Part shown: piece after piece, positions 11,806 to 24,143 of the stretch
How the letters are laid out: each line of letters begins with the position of its first letter
Numbering within the stretch: position 1 is the stretch's first letter
Translations under genes and position numbers: made by a program
The notes under the pieces: model-generated
What the model was told of the DNA's origin: nothing
Seen by the model: only the letters and a program-made list of their open reading frames with translations
Databases searched by the model: none
Source: Saccopteryx bilineata
Taxonomy: Eukaryota; Chordata; Mammalia; Chiroptera; Emballonuridae
Assembly: GCF_036850765.1 (NCBI RefSeq)
Contig: NC_089495.1
Coordinates: 206,882,347 to 206,946,346 of the forward strand
DNA: 64,000 nt
Direction: 5' to 3'

Positions 11806-12480
11806 CGTCAGTCACTGGCCAAAGCATCATCCTAGTCAAAGAGGCTCCCCACCCCACCCCACCCCACAGCGCCAGGGTTTCAGAGCACCTGGGGAGGGAC
11901 ACCATCCTTCTGCCTGGTGGTCACTGGGAGGAGGACTTGTGCAAAGACGTCGGACGAACTTGACTTCCGCTTTGGCCAGAAGTGGCTAATCAGGGTTGAG
12001 TCGGCGGCAGCCGGGAGAGACGGAGGCTAAGGCTCAGCTTCAGCACAGAGGGTTTGCCCAGAGTGGAGCAGAAGCCCTCAGCTCCCGGGAAGCACAGGGA
12101 TAGACACGGAGACGGGCAGCGTGGGTGTATCAATAGCAAAGACACCCGAGGAGGCCAGGGCTGGGGACAGCCTGCTGCAATCTTAAAGATCACCAACAGA
12201 GGGAGACCTAGACCGGAACCAGCCTGGGGAACTCAGCCACAAGCACAGGCCACCAGACTCGGGGAGACCAGGTGGTTTGAACGTGCACTCCCCCCTGGAA
12301 ACTGGGCCTGGAACGCCCCTCAGGTGCTCGCTGTCACGGCACCTAGTGACCCAGCACGGGGAGAGGACAAGGCGTGGACTGGAACACAGATGTGTATCAG
12401 ACGCTGCAAATTCTCTTGGCCTCAGCTGTCACTCGTCTCAGTCATCACGGCAACTCCGGAACTGACTGTGGCATCTACAG

Positions 12481-12778
12481 CAGCGGTCCCCAACCCCCGG
12501 GCCGCGGACCGGTACCAGTCCATGGGCCATTTGGTACTGGTCCACAGAGAAAGAATAAATAACTTACATTATTTCCATTTTATTTATATTTAAGTCTGAA
12601 CAATGTTTTACTTTTAAAAAATGACCAGATTGCCTCTGTTACATCCGTCTAAGACTCGCTCTTGACGCTTGTCTCGGTCACGTGATACATTTATCCGTCC
12701 CACCCTAAAGGCCGGTCCGTGAAAATATTTTCTGACATGAAACCGGTCCGTGGCCCAAAGAAAGGTTGGGGACCACTG
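12481..12778 (+). mobile_element. hAT-type MITE, family B (CAGTGGTCCCCAACC ends)
   Basis: About 298 bp with inverted ends CAGCGGTCCCCAACC and GGTTGGGGACCACTG. Target octamers ATCTACAG and CTCTACAG differ at one base. Confidence 0.87.
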
Positions 12779-12910
12779 CTCTACAGCACTTCCCCTTGAC
12801 CCTGCGCTTCAGACTCGTGCCCTGTCTTTGTCTCTCCTTCTGTTGCTAAGGACCCAGCTCGGCGTCCACACTGAACTGACCACTTAAAAATAGTTAAAAT
12901 GGTATGTACG

Positions 12911-13240
12911 GCCTGCCCAGGCGGTGGCGCAGTGGATAGAGCGTCGGACTGGGATGTGGAAGGACCCAGGTTCGAGACCCCAAGGTCGCCAGCTTGAGCG
13001 CGGGCTCATCTGGTTTGAGCAAAAAAAAGCTCACCAGCTTGGACCCAAGGTCGCTGGCTCCAGCAAGGGGTCACTCGGTCTGCTGAAGGCCCGCGGTCAA
13101 GGCACGTATGAGAGAGCAATCAATGAACAACTAAGGTGTCACAACGAAAAACTGATGATTGATGCTTCTCATCTCTCCGCTCCTGTCTGTCTATCCCTCA
13201 CTCTGACTCTCTCTCTGTCTCTGTAAAAAAAAAAAAAAAA
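12911..13240 (+). mobile_element. SINE, CCTGACCAGGCGGTGG lineage
   Basis: Full-length with an 18-base A-tail. The target duplication AATGGTATGTACG is perfect at 12898-12910 and 13241-13253. Confidence 0.93.
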
Positions 13241-13559
13241 AATGGTATGTACGTTTTGCCAAATTTTTTTTAAATAAATATTTGGTTAAAAAAAAAAAAA
13301 GACAACAGCATAAAGCAATCATTATAAAACTGTTGGTGTATTGATCACAGGTGAAGACGAAGACGCCGTTTGCATGACAACAGTTACACAGAGGATGGGG
13401 AGGGAGGAGATGGAGCTGCGCTGGAATAACGTGTCCATAAGCGAAATCGCTAAAAAAAAAACCAAAAAGAAAAAACTAAAATATTTGGAAAAGAACAACC
13501 AGAAAATTAAAAGGCTACACTAGGAAGTATCTACTTAACACAGAGTCAGTAATAGGGGG

Positions 13560-13785
13560 ACATTGAATAGGACAGAAAACAAACTGCACAATGGCAGGTG
13601 TAAACCCTATTTTAGTAGGAATTACATTAAATCTAAGAGGGTTAAGCTCTCCAACTAAAAAGCAGAAGCCGGCAGAATGGACTACAGAAAAAAAAAAAAA
13701 TGACCAAACTATATACTGTCTACAAGAGAGACACACTTCCGGTTCAAAGACACAAATATATTGGAAGTTCAAAGGATGGTAAAGT
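13560..13785 (+). mobile_element. L1 ORF2 endonuclease fragment
   Basis: Translates to a decayed start of the L1 endonuclease domain, with INPIL-like and LSSPTKKQKPAEW phrases and IYCLQERH near 13720 (compare CCLQETH in intact L1). It is truncated at both ends. Confidence 0.75.
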
Positions 13786-13789
13786 AGGT

Positions 13790-14903
13790 ACCGTTAGACC
13801 GAAAAGAGAAGTATCTTTCCAGCTGTAATAAAAACAAAAACAAAAACAAAAACAAAACCCTTTCTTCACATCAAGCAACAAATGGGACTTGAACGTGTAT
13901 GAAGTAGTCAGGGAAGCTCCTCCCCTCAGCACAGGGGCGGGGTAGCGTCCCATGCGCCACTGCCGGGGTCCCGTCGCGAGCAGGTACCGTGACGCGTCTT
14001 TGCTCTGCTCTCAGAGAGGCTGCCGACGGCTGCTCCGCCGCGTGCGGGCACCTCACGGAAAGGTGGGGGCGGGTCGCATCTCTGGGTGACCCCACAGCCA
14101 GGGGAGACGTCGTGTGCAGGGGACAGTTCTAAGGCGCGTTCCAGGCAGAGCTTCAGAGAGTGCCCCGCAGGGCTCAGCCAGCCCCCGCTGGCCACCGTCA
14201 TGGCCTCCGTCGCTCGGGCTGCCGTGACAAAGTGTGTACCGCGGATGACCGGTACCCAAGGGAAGTTCGTTTCTCACGCAGGCCTGGAGGCTGGACGCCT
14301 GAGACCAGGGAGCCAGCACGGGAAGGTGCTGGTAAGGACCCCTTCCGGGTGGCAGGCTACCAACTTCTTATTGTTCTCACCAGGCGGCAAAAGACAGGGA
14401 GGGAGCTCTATGGGGGGGGGGGGGGTCGTGACCGAATCACCCCCCCCCCCCCAGCGGCCCCACCTCCTAATACCATCCCATCAGGAGCTGGATTTCAGCA
14501 CGTGAATTGTGGGCGGGACCCAAGCATTGGGTCCATAACAGTAATCCGCTTATTAACGCCCACTGCATTTACCTTCCGCGTCACCCCGAATGCTCCTTCT
14601 CCTCTGCCTCCTTGGGTCCCCTCCCAAGCCAGCGGTCAGCACCCAAGCGCTGGCCTTAGGGGGGGATCCCTAGAAGTAAGACATCCCTAATCACTGCCCC
14701 CCACACGCCTCCCAGCCGTTGGCCAGGACCCTCCGCGTGGTGTGACAACCACTGCCCTGGGCGTCTCTAGACCCTGGGCTTCCTGACCGCTGTGGCTTTG
14801 CCGGGCTCCGAGTCTCAGAAGCCACGGGCACTCAGGAAAAAGTAGCCAAAAGGAAAAGACCAATGCAAGTGACTTGATACAACATTTGAAATTCTTGCTA
14901 TAG
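13790..14903. other. Intergenic, CpG-rich patch
   Basis: No gene recognised. A (CAAAAA)n-like run lies at about 13829-13857, and G/C homopolymers lie at about 14412-14424 and 14440-14452. Confidence 0.4.
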
Positions 14904-15203
14904 CCTGACCAGGCGGTGGTGGCGCAGTGGATAGAGCGTTGGACTGGGACGTGGGAGACTCAGGTTCGAAACCCCGAGGTTGCCGGCTTGAGCGCGGGCT
15001 CATCTGGTTTGAGCAAGGCTCACCACCTGGAGCCCAAGGTCGCTGGCTTGAGCAAGGGCTTACTTGCTCTGCTGTAGCCTCCTGGTCAAGGCACATATGA
15101 GAAAGCAATCAATGAACAACTGAGGTGCTGCAACAAAGAATTGATGCTTCTCATCTCTCTCCCTTCCTGCCTGTCTGTCTCTCTCTGCCTCTGTTAAAAA
15201 AAA
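14904..15203 (+). mobile_element. SINE, CCTGACCAGGCGGTGG lineage
   Basis: Near full-length, with an extra GTG in the A-box region (GCGGTGGTGGCGCAG). Confidence 0.88.
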
Positions 15204-15243
15204 GGGGGGGGGATTCTTTATATAAAATTAGAACACAAACAAG

Positions 15244-15432
15244 ACCTGGCTGAGTAATGCAGATGGTTGGAGCATCCTCCCAACACGTCAAGGTTGGGGT
15301 TTGATCCCCGCTCAGGGCACATGCAAAAAGCAACCAATGAATGCACAATTAAGTGGAGCAACAAATCCAAGTTTCTCTCTCTTTCCCTTCCTCTGTCTCT
15401 CTCTAAAATCAAAAAATTAAAAAAAAAATTTT
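15244..15432 (+). mobile_element. VES-type SINE, diverged
   Basis: 'ggttggagcatcctcccaac' and 'ggggtttgatccccgctcag' match the VES SINE class of bats. It has a tail of CTCT then A/T-rich sequence. Confidence 0.7.
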
Positions 15433-15784
15433 TTTAATTAGACCACAAAAACAGTCCATGGTCACGGGAAGCAGGAGTGAAGCAGATTGTGAGGAGATTG
15501 GTTTTGAACGAACATTTCTGGTGCCTGAGTGATACCTTGCTGGAGTTTCCAGTAGACATCAGTTATCAGTTTCTGGCATTCAGGTAATAGAGATTTGAAA
15601 GACATCAAACCATAAGTTCTGTTCAAAGTCACGGGCATGGATGAGATGGCTCAAGGTGAAGGTTCGGAGAGAAGGAAAAAAAAAGCTGAAGCGTCCCTTT
15701 TATCGTGTAACCATGGTGATTTCTGAGGGGTGATGTTTTAGTGGTAGCAGAATGAAGGAACCTCTGTCCTAACCTTAGACACTT

Positions 15785-16170
15785 TCCTTTTTCAGCTTTA
15801 CTGAAGGTGTAATGGACAAACAGCGGGGCATTTAAAGTGTGCCCTGTGACGGTCTGACCCCTGTGCGCATTGTGAGAGGCTAATCACCACTTCCTTCACC
15901 TCCCACGTTTATCTTTCTCTGCGCGAACAGGGAAGTTCTATCCTCTTAGCAAACGTACAGTGCGTGCAAGACGATGTCATCAACTGTTGTCACCATGTTT
16001 TGCGTTCGATTCTCAGGACTTACTCGCTTTCTGTCTGAACGTTTGTCCCTTCTTCCCAACCAGCCTCCCCCTGGATGCCCGGGCTCTGTTCCCATCGACC
16101 ACCCTTCTCCTCTCTGTTTCCAGGAGTTCGGCTCTTTCGTACCCTTTTGGTTTGTTGTTTCATATGTATT
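15785..16170 (-). mobile_element. Probable L1 3' UTR fragment
   Basis: The + strand reads like antisense L1: 'actgaaggtgtaatggacaa', 'tgagaggctaatcacc', 'atcctcttagcaaacgt'. It is strongly diverged. Confidence 0.5.
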
Positions 16171-16325
16171 TACCTAAAGCAGTCGAGAGAGAGCCAAAGG
16201 CAGGGCCACGGAGACCCCATGTCACCTACGGGACGTTCCCCCTGACACCCGCTCAGCACCTGGAGGAGGGGCTGGCTCCCACCAGGTGCCCCAGCTCGGG
16301 GGCAGGCCAGGGTCATCCTCTAGGT

Positions 16326-16689
16326 CAGGGGTCCCCAAACTTTTTACACAGGGGGCCAGTTCACTGTCCCTCAGACCGTTGGAGGGCCAGACTATAAAAA
16401 AAACTATGAACAAATCCCTATGCACACTGCACATATCTTATTTTAAAGTAAAAAAACAAAACAGGAACAAATACAATATTTAAAATAAAAAACAAGTAAA
16501 TTTAAATCAAGAAACTGACCAGTATTTCAATGGGAACTATGGGCCTGCTTTTGGCTAATGAGATGGTCAATGTGCTCCTTTCATTGACCACCAATGAAAG
16601 AGGCGCCCCTTCCGGAAGTGCAGCGAGGGCCGGATAAATGGCCTCCGGGGGCCGCATGTGGCCCGCAGGCCGTAGTTTGGGGACCCCTG
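16326..16689 (-). mobile_element. hAT-type MITE, family A, with perfect 8-bp duplication
   Basis: 364 bp with both inverted ends intact. The target duplication CTCTAGGT is perfect at 16318-16325 and 16690-16697. It contains an internal piece ('gggcctgcttttggctaatg') missing from the shorter copies. Confidence 0.95.
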
Positions 16690-17469
16690 CTCTAGGTGTT
16701 ACCTATGCCAGGCCTGCCCAGCACCCCAGTCACTGCATGCCATGGGGCTTGCTCAAGGAGGCCAAGAGGGTTTATTTGGTTTATAGTCACCACCTGACCG
16801 CTGCCAAGTCCCCTGGGCCGTTTCGGAGGGCAGGTCCCCGCGACAGGCATCCGTCTGCTCCCTTGCCGCAGCGTGACACCTGTAAAACTCAGCATGGGAC
16901 GCCAGCTCCACCCGAGGCTTTGTCCCCCCACCCACCCACCCAGGGAAGCGCAGGCCCCACCCAGGGACCAGGACACGGCGATGGAAGGTGGGGTGGGGTA
17001 TGCACAGTGTCCCCTCCTACCACCGTCAACGCTGGCATGGTCCTGGGCCAGAATACCCTGCCTCTGAGTCACAGTTTCCTCATCTGGACATTGGTTCAGC
17101 CTCTCTGAGCAAAACCACATGAGATGAGATGATACATTTAGAATTTATATCTGTATCTAGATCTAGATCTAGATACATATAATGTTGTTATGTGCTAAAC
17201 ACACTGACCAGGGATTGTTACGGTTCCTCTAACCGGTCCCCAGGAATGGCCTGCTCTCAAGCACAAGGACTCACGGAGTCTCAGAGAGGACGGCGCTGAT
17301 GGTCACCCACACACCAATTGCAGACTTTTATCAATCATGAACCACCTTCATGATTTTCACCCTTTTCCTGAGAAGAACTGTTTCTGCCATTTACTTAATA
17401 TTTGTCTTTAAAATCAACAGCCTCTTCTTTTCAGCAGCAACTGAAGCAAGTTAAGAGCTTGGCGGGAGG
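16690..17469. other. Intergenic, nothing recognised
   Basis: Mostly unassigned sequence. A short run of overlapping ATCTAG palindromes lies at about 17155-17175. Confidence 0.4.
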
Positions 17470-17645
17470 CCTGACCTGTGGTGGCGCAGTGGATAAAGCA
17501 TTGACCTGAAACACTGAGGTCGCCGGTTCGAAACCCTGGGCTTGCCTGATCAAGGCACATATGGGAGTTGATGCTTCCTGCTCCTCCCACCTTCTCTCTG
17601 TGTGTGTCTTTTTCTCTGTCTCTCTTCTCTAAAATGAATAAATAA
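17470..17645 (+). mobile_element. SINE, CCTGACCTGTGGTGG lineage
   Basis: Starts CCTGACCTGTGGTGGCGCAG and ends 'ctaaaatgaataaataa'. It directly abuts the next SINE. Confidence 0.87.
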
Positions 17646-17646
17646 G

Positions 17647-18012
17647 GCCCTGGTTAGTTGGCTCAGTGGTAGAGTGTCAGCCCAGCATGTGGATGTCCCA
17701 GGTTTGATTTCTGATCAGGGCACACAGGAGCAGCACCCATCTGCTTCTCCACCTCTCCTCCTCTCGCTTCTCTCTCTCCTTCTCTCTTTCTTCCCCTCCT
17801 ATAGCCATGGCTCGATTGGATTGACCCCAGGCGCTGAGGATGGTTCCATGGCCTCCGCCTCAGGTACTAGGAAGAGCTTGGTTGCTGAGCAACGGATGCT
17901 CTGCCAGATGAGCAGAACATCACCCCTTAGTGGGCTTTCCAGGTGGATCCCCGTCGAGGCACACGCAGGATTCTGTTTCTCTGCCTCCCCTCCTCTCACT
18001 GAATAAAAAGAG
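17647..18012 (+). mobile_element. Long-lineage SINE, older variant
   Basis: Starts 'gccctggttagttggctcag' with 'ggtttgatttctgatc' in the B-box. It is more diverged than the other long copies and sits in the A-rich end of the preceding SINE. Confidence 0.83.
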
Positions 18013-18439
18013 AGAGAGAGAAAATAAGTAAATAAAATTAATAAACAAAATCTTTTTTTAAAAAAAAGAAAAAGAGCTTAGAGGGAAGACCTTGCCGCAG
18101 AGGAAGCAGGAGCAGCCCCGGGCTGAGGCCAGACCCCGTTCCACGGTGGCCACCCTGTCATCTTCCTCGGCCTCTCTTAAAACCACGCAAAGAAGAAATG
18201 AAATTAAAATCAAGTGTGCTTTTCCAAGCGGGCTCACGAAGTGGTGAAACAAGGAGAGAAAAAAAAGAATGCTTTTCCATTTTATTCTATTTTTATTTTT
18301 TTATCGATGTTTTATTGACACGCCCATCAGGCCTGCTCCTAGCGTTTGCCATCTGGGGTCAGGGTAGAAACGGAGGCCCACGAATGATGTGTGCGCACAC
18401 TTAAAAGTCAAAAATCAAGAAAATAGGCTGCTAAAAAAA

Positions 18440-18443
18440 AAAA

Positions 18444-18482
<39 letters not shown>

Positions 18483-18865
18483 TCTTCAACATGACCTAGA
18501 AATACGATTTAGCCTCAGAGAGGAGGGACATTCTGGCAGACGCTACACCGTGGATGAACCCGGAGGAGATTACGCTAAGTGACATAAGCCAATCACCAAA
18601 AGACACAGTACAGAATTCTACTTAGAATGAGGTACTGGAGTAGGTCACATGTAGAGACAGAAAATAGAAGGGTGATGGCCAGAGGCTGGGGACAGGCAGA
18701 CAGGGGACAGGGGGACAGAGGGACAAGAGAGGGACTATTCAGTGTGTGCAGAGGTTCAGTTTCACAAGATGAAAAGTTACGGAGATGGGTGGTGGCGATG
18801 GCTGCACAACAGCACGCATGCATTTGACACCACAGAATCACACGCTTTAAAATGTTTAAGACGGG
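18440..18865 (+). mobile_element. L1 3' UTR fragment with (TA)n(CA)n
   Basis: A (TA)n(CA)n run at about 18444-18482, then L1-like phrases 'gaggagattacgctaag', 'gatggccagaggctgggg' and 'cacgctttaaaatg'. Confidence 0.6.
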
Positions 18866-18998
18866 GCCCTGGCCAGGTGGCTCAGTGTAGAAAGCATTAA
18901 CCTGGAGCACCAGAGGTCACTGTTTCGACCCCGGGTCAGGGCATGCACGAGAAGCAATCAATGAAACTATATGAAACAACCAGTTGATGCTTCTCTCT

Positions 18999-19039
<41 letters not shown>

Positions 19040-19052
19040 ATAAAAATTTTTT
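18866..19052 (+). mobile_element. VES-type SINE
   Basis: 'gccctggccaggtggctcag' start, B-box 'tttcgaccccgggtcagg', (CT)n and 'tcaaatcaataaaaat' end. Confidence 0.82.
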
Positions 19053-19139
19053 AATGTCTAAGATGATGTTTTACCACAATTTTGAAAAAATGAACAAAAC
19101 TTTTTTTAAAAAATGACCTGGAAGACCAGGCATGAATTT

Positions 19140-20217
19140 TTAAAAATTAAATGTATTGGATGGAGTGACATTGATGCATGAAATCGGTTTCAAGTGTACA
19201 AAAACGAGGTTATCATCTGCCTCGCAGGATGTTCTCTGCCTCAGATTAGAGGGCTGCCCCACACCTACAATTAAATTATGTAGGCGTGTCTATTCATTGA
19301 GGCGAAAGTCACATAAAATTAACCATGTTCAAGCGAACAATTCAGGGGCATTGAGTGCGCTCACGATATTATACAATCGCCACCTCTGTGGAGTTTTTAA
19401 AACATTTCTTTTGTGGGCACCCGGAAATGACTGTTGAATCAGTTTCCATCACCGCCTGGTTTTCTCCGTTGTCAGGTTAGAAATCGTTGTGTTTTTTGTT
19501 GTTTGGTTTTTTTTAGGAGGTGGAAGAGTTTCAGATCTCCTAGTTATTGGCCGTTTTTCCCTCTGCCTGGAAATGTCTGCTGGCATCTTCTCAAGCTCAC
19601 TGATTTCTTCTTAGCCATGACCAGTCTACTAATGAGCCCCCGGCAAAGGCAGTCTTCATCTCTGTTACGGTATTCCTGCCATTGCTTTTTAATTCCTTCT
19701 TGGGATTTGCACACCCCTTCGCTTTACATGAGCTGCTCTCTGTTTTTGCCTAGTACCTACTTTTTCCAGGGGAGCCCTCAGCATACGAGTCGCGGTTCGT
19801 TTAAATTCCCAGTCTGGCCATCCCAACACTCTTAACAATATCTGAGTCTGGTTCTGATGTTTTCTCCGTCCCTTCACACTGTGATGTTTGCCTTTTAAAA
19901 TGATTAATTTCCTACATAGTCGTTATGGGGGAAGGAGGGAGGTCTGTCTCCTAGACATGGGACCTAAAGAAAAACCAAAGCAGGCAGGTTTTATTCTTAT
20001 AAACGAAGAAACAGTACATTTGGAAAAGAACCAACAAGACACAGCAACGTCGGCGTGGGTTCTATTCAGTGAGGAAAACTAAGCAAAGTTTGTTGACACG
20101 GATTTCCCGGCTCTGAGTTTCCTACCTCTGGTGACGTCTCTTCCCCTCCTAATGCAAGGAGGGTCCTTCTTACACCAGCTGTATGCCGAGTAACTTTAAT
20201 TCAAAATAATCAATTTG
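19140..20217. other. Intergenic with old repeat remnants
   Basis: About 19140-19215 resembles antisense L1 3' end ('gtttcaagtgtacaaaaac'). About 19290-19400 has old L1-like phrases ('acataaaattaaccatgttc'). No gene seen. Confidence 0.4.
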
Positions 20218-20550
20218 CCTGACCGGGCGGTGGCGCAGTGGATAGAGTGTTGGACTGGGATGCGGAAGGACCCAGGTTTGAGACCCCGAGGTCGCCAGTT
20301 TGAGCGCAGGCTCATCCGGTTTGAGCAAAGCTCACTGGCTTGAGCAAGGGATTACTCAGTCTGCTGAAGGCTCACGGTCAAGGCACATATGAGAAAGCAA
20401 TCACTGAACAACTAAGGTGTCGCAATGAAAAACTGATGATTGATGCTTCTCATCTCTCTCTGTCCCTGCCTGTCTGTCCCCATCTGTCCCTCTCTCTGAC
20501 TCTCTCTCTGTCTCTGAAAAAAATAAATAAATAAAAGAAACATTTTAAAA
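20218..20550 (+). mobile_element. SINE, CCTGACCAGGCGGTGG lineage
   Basis: Full-length. The target duplication AAATAATCAATTTG is at 20204-20217 and 20551-20564, with at most one mismatch. Confidence 0.93.
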
Positions 20551-20564
20551 AAATAATCAATTTG

Positions 20565-22015
20565 CCAAATGGCACATTGTGTGTGTGTGTGTGGGCGGGG
20601 GTAACCTTTGCTCCTCTCACTATGTCTAGACATTGATAGAAAAAAAAACCCCACAACCACTGATGTCTCTGCAGGCTCCACAGTGATCTGCCCTTCCATG
20701 GGCATGAAGAAAGGTTCGTCGAATACATTTTGGAAAGAGTGAATGAATGAAGAACGAGTGTATAAGTAGGTGAGTGGCTTGTGAACACCCAAACCACGAA
20801 TACCAGGAAGCCCTGAGCACTCTGCAGCCTCCATGGCGGCGTCTCGGTCCCAATGACGTTCGATAGGTGGGTGGCTGTATGCACAGGGTATCCCACCTGG
20901 ACACGGGGGGCAGAGTGAGGCCCTCTCTAACCGGCCGGCTTGTCCCGCAGCTGCCGGCCTGCAGACCAGTGGGCAGTGACAAGGTTTGCTGACCACGGTA
21001 GGAGCCCAGCTTGCCTTCCGGCTGGGCAAGCTCCTTCCTCCCCGATGTTAACCTCGGACCGTCAAGGTCACCGTGGTTACTACTCTGAGCACCAGGTGAT
21101 GCGGGGATGAGTAAGAGCTTCACACTCTTTTATTAGTTGCCCTACAACTGTGCCCACAGATGGAGGGAAGCAGTAGCACCCATTTAACAGCCCGGATGAT
21201 GACAGAGGCCCCGAGAGGGGAAGAGACAGCCTGTCACCAGACCAGTCCAGGTCTCGCTCCGGTGGGGCCTTCTGACACACTGTCCTGTGACCATGAGGAC
21301 GAATTCCTAAGACAACGTAGGTGACTCCCAGCCTAAGCCAACGTAAGTGTAGCCGGAGGCTCTAGACCTCGGGATTCAACCACAGGTGACACCAAACCTG
21401 TGGCTTCCCCCTGCCCCTGCATGAGTCTGGCCCGTGGTCCATCTGTCCTTGGGGCCACAGCCTCAGGTCCCCTCTCCAGGGATTTTCAGCTGATGATGTT
21501 CTCTGGAGGGGGCAGAGCCAGAATCCTCAAGAGGAAGCATCTCCTAGCCCAGCCGTTCTCAGACACTGTGGTCTCGGGGGCCTCCCTGCACTCATAAAAA
21601 TTATGAAGAATCCGAATGAGTGCTTTCTTACGTGAGTTATATCAATGAATATTTACCAATTTAGAAATTAACGCCGAGAAACTTACCAAATGTTTATTCA
21701 TTAACTCATTAAAACACGAACAAGCCCACTGTGTCTGAACACAAGCGACACGTACTTATGAAACATATAACTATACTTGAAAAGACTAAAAAAGAATATT
21801 AACGAGAGTGACATGGCTTTACCTTGTAACAAATGTTATGAACTGTGTAGAAGGCCGAATAGGAAAATGGCTATCTCTCGGATCCGCTTTGGCATTACAT
21901 TTTTTGCTGCAACATAGATCATATTTACAGCACTGCAGCCTCTGGAAAACTCCACTGAATACTCATGAGAGAATGAGTTGAAATAGGCCCCCCCCAAAAA
22001 AAACTTTAAGAGCAT
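20565..22015. other. Intergenic, nothing recognised
   Basis: Contains a short (GT)n at about 20578-20592. Two longer ORFs on the - strand show no homology that could be recognised. Confidence 0.4.
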
Positions 22016-22030
22016 TATGAAACTAGTTTT

Positions 22031-22451
22031 TGTTTTGTTTTTTTTTTTGTTTTTTTTTGTTTTGTTTTGTATTTTTCTGAAGCTGGAAACGGGGAGAGAC
22101 AGTCAGACAGACTCCCCGCATGCGCCCGACCGGGATCCACCCGGCACGCCCACCAGGGGCGACGCTCTGCCCACCAGGGGGCGATGCTCTGCCCCTCCGG
22201 GGCGTCGCTCTGCTGAGACCAGAGCCACTCCAGCGCCTGGGGCAGAGGCCAAGGAGCCATCCCCAGCGCCCGGGACATCTTTGCTCCAATGGAGCCTTGG
22301 CTGCGGGAGGGGAAGAGAGAGACAGAGAGGAAGGAGGGGGTGGGGGTGGAGAAGCAAATGGGCACTTCTCCTATGTGCCCTGGCCGGGAATCGAACCCGG
22401 GTCCCCCGCACGCCAGGCCGACGCTCTACCGCTGAGCCAACTGGCCAGGGC
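22031..22451 (-). mobile_element. Long-lineage SINE, full length
   Basis: Poly(T) start and intact A- and B-box complements. The target duplication TATGAAACTAGTTTT is perfect at 22016-22030 and 22452-22466. Confidence 0.94.
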
Positions 22452-22612
22452 TATGAAACTAGTTTTGACCTCACAGATTCCTCAAGCGTCTTCCAAACCC
22501 CCGGACCTCCCTCTGAGAACAGCTGCACCAGCCCGCTGCGGCCGCTGGGTGGACCTGCTCAAGCTTGAATCTGCCCAGGACTCCCTTCGGGAGCTGTCAA
22601 AATGCAGATTCT

Positions 22613-23166
22613 TCAGTGGTGGAGCGTCGGCCCGGCGGCGTGTGGAAGTCCCGGGTTCTCTCTGCCTCTCTGCTTTTCCTTTCAAAAAATACAAAAAAAT
22701 GGCCCTGGCCGGTTGGCTCAGCGGTAGAGCGTTGGCCTGGCGTGCAGGGGACCCGGGTTCGATTCCCAGCCAGGGCACATAGGAGAGGCGCCCATTTGCT
22801 TCTCCACCCCCCCCTCCTTCCTCTCTGTCTCTCTCTTCCCCTCCTGCAGCCGAGGCTCCATTGGAGCAAAGATGGCCCGGGCGCTGGGGATGGCTCCTTG
22901 GCCTCTGCCCCAGGCGCTAGAGTGGCTCTGGTCGCGGCAGAGCGACGCCCTGGAGGGGCAGAGCATCGCCCCCTGGTGGGCAGAGCGTCGCCCCTGGTGG
23001 GCGTGCCAGGTGGATCCCGGTCGGGCACATGCGGGAGTCTGTCTGACTGTCTCTCCCCGTTTCCAGCTTCAGAAAAATACAAAAAAATAAAAATAAATAA
23101 AAATAAATAAATAAATAAATAAATAATACAAAAAAAATCCAAAACAAACAAACAAACAAACACCAC
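22613..23166 (+). mobile_element. Dimeric SINE: deleted short copy joined to a full long-lineage copy
   Basis: An 80-90 bp internally deleted, 5'-truncated SINE (22613-22700, with its own CT end and A-tail) is followed directly by a full copy starting GCCCTGGCCGGTTGGCTCAG near 22702. The tail is an (AAAT)n/(AAAC)n run. GCAGATTCT flanks the whole pair at 22604-22612 and 23167-23175. Confidence 0.8.
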
Positions 23167-23175
23167 GCAGATTCT

Positions 23176-23754
23176 GTGGGTCAGGGTCTGGAGCCGCCCT
23201 GGGAGTCTGCGTGTCTAACCCCTCGTCGCTACTGGTCCGTAGACCTCACTTCCGTGGATCGATGGTGCTGCCTTGGACCTAGCCAGACAGACAGACGCCC
23301 CCAAGTCCTGAAGAAGTCGCAGGGCCCGCCCAATCCCTAGAAATCAAACAAGAGTACATTTGCAATTAAATAAACCCAAATTCTTCCCTTTCCCAAGGCG
23401 ATCGCTTGTGATTTCTTACCGTAAATTACGGTGTGTTGTTTTTTTTCATTGTCTCGGGCGCCCGCCTCTTGCTGGTCTTAAGCTCAGGAAGAATCCCTGA
23501 TGGCCCCAAAGGGGCGGCGCCCGGCCTGGGCCCCTGCCTCACTCCCCACAGGATTCGGGAAGGGTTAGCTCGATGGTACAAATTCACACTGGGTGCCACC
23601 AGCGACGGCGGGAGTGTCTGTACTCGGTGGTCTGAAACAGACCACAATATGTGTGTGGCTAAGAGACAAGGTCAGGGGACAAACCCTCTTCTCCACACCA
23701 GGGGGTTTATTAGGTCTATCGATCTACACGCACATCCGTGTGCTTTCTGTGTTG
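23176..23754. other. Intergenic, nothing recognised
   Basis: No gene or repeat family recognised in this stretch. Confidence 0.4.
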
Positions 23755-23770
23755 CTTGGGTTTTGTTTTG

Positions 23771-24143
23771 TTTGTTTGTTTTTTGTATTTTTCCAAAGTT
23801 AGAAACAGGGAGGCAGAGACAGACTCCCGCATGTGCCCGACCGGGATCCACCTGGCACGCCCACCAGGGGGCGATGCTCTGCCCATCTGGGGCCATTGTT
23901 CCGTTGCAACCAGAGCCATTCTAGCACCTGAAGCAGAGGCCACAGAGCCATCCTCAGCGCCCGGGCCAACTTTGCTCCAATGGAGCCTTGGCTGTGGGCG
24001 GGGAAGAGAGAGACAGAGAGGAAGGAGAGGGGGAGGGGTGGAGAAGCAGATGGGCGCTTCTCCTGTGTGCCCTGACTAGGAATAGAACCCGGGACTTCCA
24101 CACACCGGGTCGACGCTCACCACTGAGCAAACCGGCCAGGGCC
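23771..24143 (-). mobile_element. Long-lineage SINE
   Basis: The start is rich in T and GTTTT; the B-box complement near 24090 carries one substitution (AGGAATAGAACCC). It ends 'aaaccggccagggcc'. Confidence 0.88.

Noticed and set aside
13560..13785. Functional L1 or another intact retrotransposon
   Set aside because: Only truncated, frame-broken L1 pieces are present; none has both ORFs or a complete domain.
17155..17175. ATCTAG palindrome run as a regulatory site
   Set aside because: A short simple repeat with nothing around it to support a role.
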